Of a stretch of 6,593 bases of DNA, positions 1-5,365 are shown one piece after another (the stretch's first letter is position 1; the number at the start of each line of letters is the position of its first letter). The notes below the pieces were generated by a model, which saw only the letters and a program-made list of their open reading frames with translations, was not told where the DNA came from and searched no databases. Source of the stretch: Candidatus Omnitrophota bacterium (GTDB lineage: Bacteria; Omnitrophota; Gorgyraeia; 2-02-FULL-51-18); the NCBI GenBank assembly GCA_016196505.1, contig JACPXO010000197.1:1-6593 (forward strand), written 5' to 3'. The translations under genes and the position numbers were made by a program.

Positions 1-272
1 CCGACCGGCGAATTTTCCCTGATCTTAAAGTTTGAAATGGCCTTTTTAGCTCTCGTGATCACCGCGCGCTGGCCCGTGATGAGCGACAACTCCTGTTGAG
101 CGGTCTCCGCGATCTTAATGTCCTCGGCCCCTTTCCCAACGCCCATGTTCACGCAGATCTTCTCAAGCCGCGGCACCTGAAGCGCGTTCTTGTAACCGAA
201 CTTCTTCATCATCTGCGGGATGATCTGCTTGCGATAGAGATCCTGGAATGCTGGCGTATACGCTTGGGTCAT
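1..272 (-). CDS. rplE: 50S ribosomal protein L5, N-terminal part (runs off the left edge)
   Basis: L5 binds 5S rRNA and helps form the central protuberance of the large subunit. The minus strand starting at ATG 272-270 reads MTQAYTPAFQDLYRKQIIPQ, followed by KFGYKNALQVPRLEKICVNMGVG and later LITGQRAVITRAKKAISNFKIRE. These are the characteristic L5 N-terminal blocks (xVPxLEKIxxNMGVG and ITGQ-xxxTRAKKxIxxFKxRE). About 90 codons are present, roughly half of the usual length of about 180 residues; the rest lies beyond position 1. The start ATG overlaps the rplX stop as ATGA (269-272), so translation is probably coupled to L24. The frame is intact to the window edge. Assignment is secure from conserved motifs and from its position as the gene after rplX. 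Confidence 0.97.
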   Translation of the reverse strand, partial: MTQAYTPAFQDLYRKQIIPQMMKKFGYKNALQVPRLEKICVNMGVGKGAEDIKIAETAQQELSLITGQRAVITRAKKAISNFKIRENSPV

Positions 273-589
273 GCGGTGATCAATGCCTTATTTTTTGAAG
301 AAAGACGCTCTTTGGAACCGTCCCCCGCCACGGCTGTTTTGATCCGTGTGGGCTTGCCCGACACCGGGCACACCAGCCCAAGATTTGAAACGTGGATGAG
401 CGCTTCCTGAGAAAGAATGGCCCCTTGAGGGTTCTGCTGGCTTTTTCTGGCGTGTTTTTTCACCATATTGATGCCTTGGACCAGAGCGCGGTTCTTCCTG
501 GGGAAAACGTGAAGCACCTTCCCGGATTTTCCCTTGTCCTTACCCGCCAGGATCACCACCTTGTCGCCCTTCCGAACCCTGAGACTCAT
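269..589 (-). CDS. rplX: 50S ribosomal protein L24
   Basis: L24 is an assembly-initiating protein of the large subunit that binds the 5' domain of 23S rRNA. The 106-residue product is of normal length. A KOW motif spans about residues 6-33 (RKGDKVVILAGKDKGKSGKV), followed by the conserved GINMVKKHARKSQQNPQG segment and VCPVSGKPTRI near residues 73-85. Many L24 proteins have CPxCGKPTRI in that place, so a second cysteine is absent here. The ATG at 589-587 follows the rplN stop by 2 nt. A GGAGG at 600-604, inside the end of rplN, is its ribosome binding site at a spacing of 10 nt. The stop overlaps the rplE start (ATGA). Confidence 0.97.
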   Translation of the reverse strand: MSLRVRKGDKVVILAGKDKGKSGKVLHVFPRKNRALVQGINMVKKHARKSQQNPQGAILSQEALIHVSNLGLVCPVSGKPTRIKTAVAGDGSKERLSSKNKALITA

Positions 590-591
590 CT

Positions 592-960
592 TTAAATAAC
601 CTCCGGAGCCAGAGAAATGATCTTCATAAAACCTTTGTCGCGAAGCTCTCTCGGGACAGGCCCGAAGATGCGTGTTCCTCTCGGATTTTTTTGCGCGTCG
701 ATGATCACAAGGGCGTTCGTGTCAAAACGCAGGGACGTGCCGTCCGGGCGCCGGATCTTGTTGGTCGTCCGCACCACCACCCCTTTGACCACCTCGCCCG
801 CCTTGATCGTCGCGTCGGCGGAGGCCTCTTTGATGTTCGCGCTGATGATGTCGCCGACTTCCGCGACCAACCGGCCCGAACGGCCTATCACTCCGATACA
901 GGACGCTTTCTTAGCGCCCGTATTGTCCGCCACTTCCAGGATCGTCCGCATGCGAATCAT
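592..960 (-). CDS. rplN: 50S ribosomal protein L14
   Basis: L14 sits at the subunit interface, contributes to bridges with the small subunit and contacts L19. The 122-residue product matches the family length (about 122-123). It opens [20 protein letters not shown], the standard L14 N-terminus with the ADNTGAK signature, and continues with [52 protein letters not shown]. The first ATG (960) is preferred over the inner ATG at 951 because the family normally has the short MI-x-M lead. It lies 3 nt after the rpsQ stop. Nothing is unusual. Confidence 0.98.
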   Translation of the reverse strand: MIRMRTILEVADNTGAKKASCIGVIGRSGRLVAEVGDIISANIKEASADATIKAGEVVKGVVVRTTNKIRRPDGTSLRFDTNALVIIDAQKNPRGTRIFGPVPRELRDKGFMKIISLAPEVI

Positions 961-963
961 CGT

Positions 964-1314
964 TTACTCTCTTACGGCCTCTTTCACCGGCGGCGCGGGC
1001 GGCACGCTTTCGGCCAGAACATCCTTGATCTCATCGGCCACCTTGACCTGCCCATGGCCGATGATCTGGACCAGCCGCCACCGCTTTTCTTTCGATAAAG
1101 GCCGTGTTTCCACGATCCTCACCGTGTCGCCCACCTTGGCTTCGTTTTTTTCGTCGTGCACTTTGAATTTTTTGGCCTTCTCGATGACCTTGCCGTAGAC
1201 CCGGTGAAGCGCGCGGCGCTTGATCTGGACCACGATGGTCTTCTGCATCTTGTTGCTGATGACGACGCCTACGCGCTCTTTGGAACCTTTTTTCTTTGTC
1301 GGGGACTCAACCAT
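964..1314 (-). CDS. rpsQ: 30S ribosomal protein S17, with C-terminal extension
   Basis: S17 is a primary 16S rRNA binding protein of OB-fold type. The product is 116 residues, against about 84 in E. coli. The core runs from about residue 12 to 87: [20 protein letters not shown], then [18 protein letters not shown] and [24 protein letters not shown]. The extra length is a lysine/serine-rich lead of about 11 residues and an acidic, proline-containing tail of about 28 residues ending [13 protein letters not shown] place the start at ATG 1314-1312: a GGGAGAG Shine-Dalgarno lies just upstream, and the start overlaps the rpmC stop (1309-1307) by 8 nt. The same frame stays open to 1464, but that stretch lies entirely within rpmC and gives no S17-like sequence. 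Confidence 0.96.
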   Translation of the reverse strand: MVESPTKKKGSKERVGVVISNKMQKTIVVQIKRRALHRVYGKVIEKAKKFKVHDEKNEAKVGDTVRIVETRPLSKEKRWRLVQIIGHGQVKVADEIKDVLAESVPPAPPVKEAVRE

Positions 1315-1507
1315 TTTGTTTCTCTCCCTCGAGGGTCGCAAGCTGCGCCAACTGCCGGCGGTTTTGCTTGAAAAGATGGGGCTTTTCCACCTGGCCCGTG
1401 ATCTTTTTCTGACGCATGTCGAATAATTCCTTATAAAGGGCGCTTTTTTTCTGCCGGATCTCATCCAAACTTAAGCTTCTTAAATCTCTCGCCTTGGCCT
1501 TTTTCAT
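1307..1507 (-). CDS. rpmC: 50S ribosomal protein L29
   Basis: L29 is a small helical protein near the polypeptide exit tunnel, next to L23, and forms part of the docking area for nascent-chain factors. The 66-residue product has the expected length and the expected pattern: [20 protein letters not shown] at the N-terminus, [20 protein letters not shown] in the middle, and an arginine-bearing C-terminal helix ([14 protein letters not shown]). The middle block corresponds to the family motif KEELFNLRFQxATGQLENP. The ATG overlaps the rplP stop as ATGA (1504-1507). The end overlaps rpsQ by 8 nt. Confidence 0.96.
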   Translation of the reverse strand: MKKAKARDLRSLSLDEIRQKKSALYKELFDMRQKKITGQVEKPHLFKQNRRQLAQLATLEGEKQNG

Positions 1508-1923
1508 GCCTGGGTCCCTTTGCGGGAAATGAACCGCGTACGAAGCGAGATCTTCGAGGCCGCAAGCCGCATCGATTCTTTGGCCAGCGCTTCGGGCATC
1601 CCTTCGACCTCGAACAAGATCTTCCCCCGTTTCACGACGGCCACCCAGAACTCCACCGCTCCCTTGCCTTTTCCCATGCGGGTTTCGGCGGGTTTTTTGG
1701 TGACCGGCTTGTCGGGGAAAGCGCGTATAAAGACCTTGCCCTGCTGAACACTGCGGGCGATCGCGACGCGCGCGGCCTCGATCTGCTTATTTTCCAACCA
1801 GCCGTTCTCCAGCACTTGGAGACCATACTCGCCAAAGCTCAAGGTGTTCCCCCGCTGGGCCGCGCCTTTACGGCGGCCGCGCTGGGCTTTCCGGTATTTG
1901 ACGCGCTTAGGCATCAGGAGCAT
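1504..1923 (-). CDS. rplP: 50S ribosomal protein L16
   Basis: L16 helps shape the A-site and tRNA-accommodation region of the large subunit. The 139-residue product has [16 protein letters not shown] at its N-terminus, [21 protein letters not shown], and the conserved [20 protein letters not shown] loop followed by [10 protein letters not shown]. Two in-frame ATGs are possible, 1923 and 1914. I chose 1923 because a perfect GGAGG stands at 1930-1934, 6 nt upstream, whereas 1914 has no Shine-Dalgarno at a usable distance. Bacterial L16 proteins also commonly begin ML-x-PKR. With this start the gene overlaps the 3' end of rpsC by 17 nt. Confidence 0.97.
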   Translation of the reverse strand: MLLMPKRVKYRKAQRGRRKGAAQRGNTLSFGEYGLQVLENGWLENKQIEAARVAIARSVQQGKVFIRAFPDKPVTKKPAETRMGKGKGAVEFWVAVVKRGKILFEVEGMPEALAKESMRLAASKISLRTRFISRKGTQA

Positions 1924-2614
1924 GGGAAACCTCCGCCGGAGCGATCAACGTCTCTTCTTTTTTCTCCGGCCTGACACTGACTTTTCGCAAAATTTCACCT
2001 TTATACACGATGACCTTCACGCCGATCTTGCCGTATGTCGTCAGTGACTCGGCGAAACCGTAGTCGATATCCGCCCTTAAGGTGTGAAGAGGCACTTTGC
2101 CTTCCAGGTAGCCCTCGGCGCGCGCGATCTCGGAACCCGCCAAACGCCCCTTGGTCTGGATCTTGATCCCTTTACCGCCGCTGTCCATCGCCTGTTGAAT
2201 GGCCTTTTTCATGGCGCGGCGAAAGGCGATCCGCTTCTCGAGCTGCAGCGCGATATTTTCCGCGATGAGCTGGGCCTCGATGGCCGGGTTCTTGATCTCG
2301 CGGATATTGATGTGCACTTCCTTATTTTTTGTCATGCCCTGCAGATCCTCGCGCAGACGGTCGATATCCGCCCCTTTCCGGCCGATGATGACACCGGGTC
2401 TTGCGGTATGAATGTTCACGCGGATCTTTTCGCTCGCGCGCTCGATCGTCACCTTGGCGATCGCCGCCTGGTTAAAGGTCTTTTTCACGTGCTCACGGAT
2501 CTTTTTGTCCTCATGAAGGAATTTTGAAAAATCCCTCTTGTTGGCGTACCACAACGAATCCCATGTCTTTACGATCCCGAGCCGGAACCCGACCGGATGA
2601 ACTTTTTGGCCCAT
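1907..2614 (-). CDS. rpsC: 30S ribosomal protein S3
   Basis: S3 lies at the mRNA entry tunnel of the small subunit and takes part in the ribosome's mRNA-unwinding activity. The 235-residue product is of usual length. It starts [14 protein letters not shown], the family signature. A type-2 KH domain spans roughly residues 40-110, with its GxxG loop as GRKG at 78-81 ([14 protein letters not shown]). The C-terminal domain has [17 protein letters not shown] (about 127-143), carrying the R132/R133 and K136/K137 cluster that corresponds to the entry-tunnel basic residues of E. coli S3, and later [26 protein letters not shown]. The start follows the rplV stop by 1 nt. TAGGAG about 11 nt upstream, inside the rplV end, is its ribosome binding site. 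Confidence 0.98.
   Translation of the reverse strand: MGQKVHPVGFRLGIVKTWDSLWYANKRDFSKFLHEDKKIREHVKKTFNQAAIAKVTIERASEKIRVNIHTARPGVIIGRKGADIDRLREDLQGMTKNKEVHINIREIKNPAIEAQLIAENIALQLEKRIAFRRAMKKAIQQAMDSGGKGIKIQTKGRLAGSEIARAEGYLEGKVPLHTLRADIDYGFAESLTTYGKIGVKVIVYKGEILRKVSVRPEKKEETLIAPAEVSHAPDA
1930..1934 (-). promoter_or_regulatory. rplP ribosome binding site (decides the start)
   Basis: A perfect GGAGG lies inside the 3' end of rpsC, 6 nt before ATG 1923. It favours that start over the in-frame ATG at 1914. Confidence 0.8.
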
Positions 2615-2615
2615 T

Positions 2616-3044
2616 TTACTTGGCTCCTACCAATTTCTTTGAGGCGGCCTTCTTGGGGGCGCTTTTGGCCTGCGGGGCCGCCGGTTTTTCTTTCTTCGAT
2701 ACGGGAAGCGGCGTTTTGCTGTCGAGCTCAAGATAGATGTGGCTCGTCCGCTTATGGATCTCCATCCCGCGGCCCATGCTCGCGGCGCGGAAGCGCTTCA
2801 TCATGGGTCCACCGTCCGCCATGACGCTCGAAATAAAAAGCGCGTCGGACTTGACCTGTGAGTTCTTTTCGGCGGCGTCGACGGCCTGGTTCAAGAGTTT
2901 CCTGACGATGTCGGCGGCGCGGCGCGGCGACCCGTTCAGGATGCCCTGGGCCTCCCACACGCTTTTCCGGCGGATCCGGTCGATCACATACCGGACCTTC
3001 CGGGGTGAGATCCTCACAAATTTTACGCTGGCTTTCGCGATCAC
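2616..3044 (-). CDS. rplV: 50S ribosomal protein L22, GTG start, basic C-terminal tail
   Basis: L22 contacts all 23S rRNA domains, and its long beta-hairpin lines the peptide exit tunnel. The product is 142 residues, against about 110 in E. coli. The core covers about residues 1-109: [20 protein letters not shown], then [22 protein letters not shown], and the tunnel hairpin around residues 78-100 ([20 protein letters not shown]). The extra 30 or so residues are a Lys/Ala/Pro-rich tail ending SKKLVGAK. The GTG start is chosen because conserved L22 sequence begins a few residues after it, no in-frame ATG lies just upstream, and GAGGTG (3050-3055) sits at correct spacing. Unlike its neighbours it is separated from the preceding gene by 138 nt, and its RBS and start lie in one arm of a long inverted repeat. 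Confidence 0.96.
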   Translation of the reverse strand: MIAKASVKFVRISPRKVRYVIDRIRRKSVWEAQGILNGSPRRAADIVRKLLNQAVDAAEKNSQVKSDALFISSVMADGGPMMKRFRAASMGRGMEIHKRTSHIYLELDSKTPLPVSKKEKPAAPQAKSAPKKAASKKLVGAK

Positions 3045-3124
3045 CCCACCACCTCATTTGTGCGTCGCACCGACGCGCAGAGCGCGTCGAGGCGGTTTAT
3101 CGTCAATCGGTTCACATTCTTCAT
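3041..3124 (-). CDS. Candidate 27-codon leader peptide ORF coupled to rplV
   Basis: This short ORF lies in the S19-L22 spacer. It starts at ATG 3124-3122, which is preceded by GGGAG (3132-3136) with a 7-nt spacer, a good ribosome binding site. The peptide begins MKNVNRLTINRL, has DALCAS in the middle and ends RRTNEVVG. Its TGA stop (3043-3041) overlaps the rplV GTG start as GTGA, the same overlap geometry as real coupled genes in this operon. I recognise no family and no N-terminal L22 homology. If translated, ribosomes would pass through the short GC-rich hairpin and the 3' arm of the inverted repeat that holds the rplV RBS, so it could act as a leader that opens rplV. Chance occurrence of an ORF this short is possible; function is inference. 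Confidence 0.4.
   Translation of the reverse strand: MKNVNRLTINRLDALCASVRRTNEVVG
3049..3055 (-). promoter_or_regulatory. rplV ribosome binding site, sequestered in the inverted repeat
   Basis: The mRNA-strand sequence GAGGTGG matches six bases (GAGGTG) of the complement of the 16S rRNA 3' end. GAGG stands 7 nt before the GTG at 3044, so it sets the rplV start. All of it falls within the perfect 17-bp core of the inverted repeat, so folding of that stem would block initiation. Confidence 0.75.
3071..3089 (-). other. GC-rich hairpin inside the candidate rplV leader
   Basis: CGACGCGC (3071-3078) and GCGCGTCG (3082-3089) form a perfect 8-bp stem closed by a 3-nt loop. A competing 6-bp stem pairs 3062-3067 (GCGTCG) with 3071-3076 (CGACGC), also with a 3-nt loop. 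The two share the segment 3071-3076 and so exclude one another, as in switching leaders. No U-tract follows, so this is not an intrinsic terminator. Confidence 0.55.
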
Positions 3125-3182
3125 AAAACTTCTCCCATCCTTACCGCCTCAAAATGAGGTGGTGGGGTCATCGGCGCTTCCC

Positions 3183-3467
3183 TTAGGTTAGCTCGGCGGT
3201 CATCTTGGTGATCCCGCCATGCTTCCTGAACGTGCGTGTCAACGAAAACTCACCGAGTTTATGCCCGACCATGTTTTCAGTGATAAAAACCGGCAGAAAA
3301 TTCTTGCCGTTGTGTATCATCATCGTGAGCCCCACGAAATCAGGGGTTACCGTCGAACGCCGGGACCAGGTCTTGATCGGCTTGCGGTCGCGCGATTTCT
3401 GCATGAGTTGTACTTTCTTCAACAATTTTTCCTCTACAAAAGGGCCTTTCGCGACGGAACGGCTCAT
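3183..3467 (-). CDS. rpsS: 30S ribosomal protein S19
   Basis: S19 sits in the head of the small subunit, pairs with S13 and contacts A- and P-site tRNAs. The product is 94 residues, near the usual 92. It begins [19 protein letters not shown] and contains [19 protein letters not shown] and [20 protein letters not shown], the family signatures. The ATG overlaps the rplB stop as ATGA (3464-3467). Downstream comes the unusually long spacer before rplV. Ribosomes terminating at its TAA (3185-3183) would reach into the 5' arm of the inverted repeat, which begins only 10 nt later, so S19 termination could influence the fold. Confidence 0.98.
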   Translation of the reverse strand: MSRSVAKGPFVEEKLLKKVQLMQKSRDRKPIKTWSRRSTVTPDFVGLTMMIHNGKNFLPVFITENMVGHKLGEFSLTRTFRKHGGITKMTAELT

Positions 3468-4297
3468 CGAGGTCTCCCCGAAACAATGTATTTTGAACTT
3501 GGTTTTTTCTTCTTGCGCGTCTTAAAGCCCTTGGCCAAAACTCCGCTGCGGGAGGTCGGTTGCCGGCCGCCCGAAGATTTTCCTTCGCCGCCGCCCATCG
3601 GATGATCCACGGGGTTTTTCGCGAGCGCCCGTGACGCGGGACGCCTTCCCATCCACCGGCTCCGGCCCGCTTTGCCGAGAGAAATATTTTCGTGATCAAG
3701 ATTGCCGACCTGACCCACGGTGGCATAACAGCCGATCGGGATCAAACGCACCTCTCCCGACGGCATGCGCAAGTGGGCATATTCCCCTTCCTTGGCCATC
3801 AAGATCGCGTAGCCGCCCGCCGAACGGACCATCTGGCCTCCGCGGTTCGGATGAAACTCCACGTTATGAACTTGGGTTCCGAGAGGGATCTCACGCAAAG
3901 GAAGCGCGTTGCCCGGTTGTATCTCGGACCCGGGGCCGCTGGATACCCTCATGCTCACGGTCAGGCCTACGGGCGCCAGGATATACCGCCGCTCTTTATC
4001 CTCATACTCAACCAGCGCGATCCTCGCCGTGCGGTTCGGGTCATACTCGATCGAGATCACCTGCGCCGGCACGCCGCGCTTGTCCCGCTTAAAATCAATG
4101 AGACGGTATTTTTGTTTATGCCCGCCCCCGCGGCGGCGCGAGGTCATGCACCCATGGGCATTTCTCCCGCCGGATTTCTTGAGCGTCTCGACCAGTGACT
4201 TTTCCGGTTTCTTGTGCCTCGGAGAAAGTTCCGAAAAGTCAGAGATCGCCGTCCAGCGAAGCGTCTGGGTGTAAGGTCTGAAAGTTTTGAGTCCCAT
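3464..4297 (-). CDS. rplB: 50S ribosomal protein L2
   Basis: L2 is a core large-subunit protein needed for subunit association and close to the peptidyl-transferase centre. The 277-residue product is of normal length. It begins [20 protein letters not shown], then [21 protein letters not shown] (40-60), with the OB-fold/SH3-like core to about residue 200 (GDxEIxPGN-like SEIQPGN, then [20 protein letters not shown]). The C-terminal loop has [19 protein letters not shown]231 and H232 match the conserved Asp-His pair of E. coli L2 (D228/H229). HPM replaces HPH, a variant known in several phyla. The preceding segment [14 protein letters not shown] departs from the usual VRGxAMNPVDH. The start follows the rplW stop by 1 nt. 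Confidence 0.98.
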   Translation of the reverse strand: MGLKTFRPYTQTLRWTAISDFSELSPRHKKPEKSLVETLKKSGGRNAHGCMTSRRRGGGHKQKYRLIDFKRDKRGVPAQVISIEYDPNRTARIALVEYEDKERRYILAPVGLTVSMRVSSGPGSEIQPGNALPLREIPLGTQVHNVEFHPNRGGQMVRSAGGYAILMAKEGEYAHLRMPSGEVRLIPIGCYATVGQVGNLDHENISLGKAGRSRWMGRRPASRALAKNPVDHPMGGGEGKSSGGRQPTSRSGVLAKGFKTRKKKKPSSKYIVSGRPR

Positions 4298-4298
4298 G

Positions 4299-4580
4299 TT
4301 ATCCCTGACTTTCTATCTTTTGGCCGTCTTTTAACGTCACGATGGCTTTTTTCCAATCCGGTGTTTTGCCGAGCTTCGTGCGCACTCTTTTAAGCTTCCC
4401 GTTCATGATCTCGGTGTTCACGCCTTTCACTTTGACTTTGTAGATCTCTTCCACCGCCTGCCGGATCTGGATCTTGTTCGCGTCTTTCATCACCGAAAAG
4501 AAATATTTGTTCTGGGACTCTTGCAACGCGCCCTTTTCCGTTCTTAAAAGTGCCTGAATGATCACGCGCGCGTCTGTCAT
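4299..4580 (-). CDS. rplW: 50S ribosomal protein L23
   Basis: L23 lies at the exit-tunnel rim and is the docking site for trigger factor and SRP. The 93-residue product opens [20 protein letters not shown] and has [20 protein letters not shown] with [13 protein letters not shown], then [16 protein letters not shown], all typical of L23. The frame is open upstream to an ATG at 4631, but I chose ATG 4580-4578: it overlaps the rplD stop as ATGA (4577-4580), and the extra residues (MRDDQSRLLGAAQ...) lie inside rplD and are not L23-like. The usual start of the family (xDPRxIIxxPxxTEK) aligns with [16 protein letters not shown]. Confidence 0.97.
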   Translation of the reverse strand: MTDARVIIQALLRTEKGALQESQNKYFFSVMKDANKIQIRQAVEEIYKVKVKGVNTEIMNGKLKRVRTKLGKTPDWKKAIVTLKDGQKIESQG

Positions 4581-5236
4581 GGCTTGAGCCGCTTGAGCAG
4601 CCCCGAGTAGGCGGCTTTGGTCATCACGCATTCTTTATGAGACACCACGTCCAAGGCGTTGACTTCGGCCGCCGTTTTGACGGTGACCCCCGGAATATTT
4701 CGGGAAGCCAAACACAGGTTCTCAGTCTTCTTTTCCACCAGCAACAGGGGTTTTTCCAGCTTTAAACGGTTCAAAAAGCCGGACACCGCTTTGGTTTTCG
4801 GCGAGTCAAACTCCAACCGGTCGACCAAAACGAGTTTGTGACTCGCCGCCTTGTCCCTCATCCCCTGCAGGACAGCGCTGGTTCTGATCCGGGGAGAGAT
4901 CGAGTACGAATAGTCTCTCGGCATAGGACCAAAGGTGGTGCCGCCGCCGCGCCATATCGGCGAACGCCTTGAACCGTGTCTGGCTTGGCCGGTCCCCTTC
5001 TGTTTCCAGGGTTTTTTACCGCCGCCGCTCACCTGGCCTCTTTCTTTCGTCGAGGCCGTGCCTTCCCGCTCGCCGGCCTGATATTTCAGAACGGCCTGGT
5101 AAACAACATGCGTGTTGACGGCCTCCTGGAGCAAAGGGTCTATCTTCACCGTCTCAAGCGTTTTGCCGTTCATGTCATAGACGGACAAACTGTGGTCCTT
5201 GGCTCCCTCGGTTCTGGGTTTCGCCGGACGTTCCAC
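4577..5236 (-). CDS. rplD: 50S ribosomal protein L4; true start uncertain, probably N-terminally extended
   Basis: L4 extends a loop into the exit tunnel; in enterobacteria it also autoregulates the S10 operon. From GTG 5236 the product is 219 residues. L4 homology begins at about residue 15 (HSLSVYDMNGKTLETV). The long rRNA-binding loop is at about 60-104, with GQVSGGGKKPWKQKGTGQAR and SPIWRGGGTTFGP, and the Rossmann-like C-terminal domain follows (LVLVDRLEF, ARNIPGV, NALDVVSHKECVMTKAA). The GTG has no visible Shine-Dalgarno. Upstream the same frame stays open to 5314 and reads as a Lys/Ala-rich segment, then meets TAA (5317-5315). An ATG at 5345 in the other frame would join this segment if one A were removed, so the true gene may be 4577-5345 with a frameshift. 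Its stop overlaps rplW. Confidence 0.93.
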   Translation of the reverse strand: MERPAKPRTEGAKDHSLSVYDMNGKTLETVKIDPLLQEAVNTHVVYQAVLKYQAGEREGTASTKERGQVSGGGKKPWKQKGTGQARHGSRRSPIWRGGGTTFGPMPRDYSYSISPRIRTSAVLQGMRDKAASHKLVLVDRLEFDSPKTKAVSGFLNRLKLEKPLLLVEKKTENLCLASRNIPGVTVKTAAEVNALDVVSHKECVMTKAAYSGLLKRLKP

Positions 5237-5345
5237 TTTTTTGACGCGCGCGGGCTTTTTGCCCTTGGCCTCGACGGCCTTTTTCTTGGCCCTCGCGAGT
5301 GGAGCAGCGCTTTTTTAATTTTTTCTTCTTACGTCTTTCGGGCAT
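5237..5345 (-). other. Probable frameshifted N-terminal extension of rplD in the L3-L4 spacer
   Basis: ATG 5345-5343 opens a basic frame reading MPERRKKKKLKK. It reaches an A6 run (5316-5311) followed by G, then continues in a frame that looks non-coding (RCSTREGQEKGRRGQGQ) and ends at TGA 5177-5175 after 56 codons. In the rplD frame, the bases just after the A-run read KSAAPLARAKKKAVEAKGKK and run without a stop into the L4 body. That text resembles the Lys/Ala-rich tails of L3 and L22 here. One fewer A in this run joins the two; one fewer A in the neighbouring A6 run (5319-5324) would instead create a TAA. Explanations are a homopolymer error, a real mutation or a +1/-2 frameshift. Confidence 0.6.
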
Positions 5346-5365
5346 GATAGTTTTTCTATCCCTTT
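5346..5365 (-). promoter_or_regulatory. Ribosome binding site and small hairpin before ATG 5345
   Basis: On the mRNA strand, AAAGGG (5365-5360) directly follows the first base of the rplC stop codon and is a plausible Shine-Dalgarno, but it lies 14 nt before ATG 5345. The intervening bases form a perfect 5-bp hairpin, GATAG (5360-5356), loop AAAAA, CTATC (5350-5346), that ends immediately before the ATG and could shorten the effective distance. This supports 5345 as a real initiation site. The stem is short and AT-rich, so it may be chance. Confidence 0.35.

Larger units (their letters stand above)
3038..3173 (-). repeat. 136-nt element bounded by a 22-nt inverted repeat, over the rplV start
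   Basis: The arms are 3038-3059 and 3152-3173. They pair at 21 of 22 positions, with a perfect 17-nt core (plus strand ACCCCACCACCTCATTT at 3043-3059 against its complement at 3152-3168). The single mismatch is 3042/3169. On the mRNA strand the 5' arm carries CCACCTCATTT, an anti-Shine-Dalgarno-like sequence, and the 3' arm carries the rplV GAGGTG and GTG. Inside, an 8-bp stem pairs 3143-3150 with 3089-3096. A second 8-bp stem with a 3-nt loop pairs 3071-3078 with 3082-3089; the two inner stems share base 3089. Together they would make a three-way junction. I see no target-site duplication. It may be a cis-acting RNA controlling rplV or a MITE-like insertion. Confidence 0.75.

Noticed and set aside
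617..1198. Long plus-strand ORF opposite rplN and rpsQ
   Set aside because: It is antisense to two clear ribosomal genes, has no recognisable domain and no Shine-Dalgarno context; it follows from GC-rich codon bias on the other strand. Other plus-strand ORFs (for example 2084-2527, 3692-4198, 3631-4092, 5682-6086) were rejected on the same ground.
964..1464. S17 start at 1464 giving 166 residues
   Set aside because: The added stretch lies inside rpmC in another frame and is not S17-like; ATG 1314 has a good Shine-Dalgarno and the expected N-terminus.
2752..3057. Minus-strand ORF starting at ATG 3057 within the rplV RBS region
   Set aside because: Its product is Arg/Gly-rich frame-shadow text over rplV, with no family resemblance; the conserved L22 sequence is in the GTG 3044 frame.
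3038..3173. Intrinsic transcription terminator between rpsS and rplV
   Set aside because: The stems are strong, but no U-tract follows any of them on the mRNA strand, and terminating here would cut off the rest of an essential operon.
4299..4631. L23 start at 4631
   Set aside because: The extra residues overlap the end of rplD in another frame; ATG 4580 gives the ATGA overlap and the family's normal N-terminus.
5310..5316. dnaX-type programmed -1 frameshift at A AAA AAG
   Set aside because: The heptamer is in the right register for a -1 slip, but joining to the L4 frame needs +1 (or -2). A -1 shift leads to neither the L4 frame nor a sensible product, so the classical mechanism does not fit.
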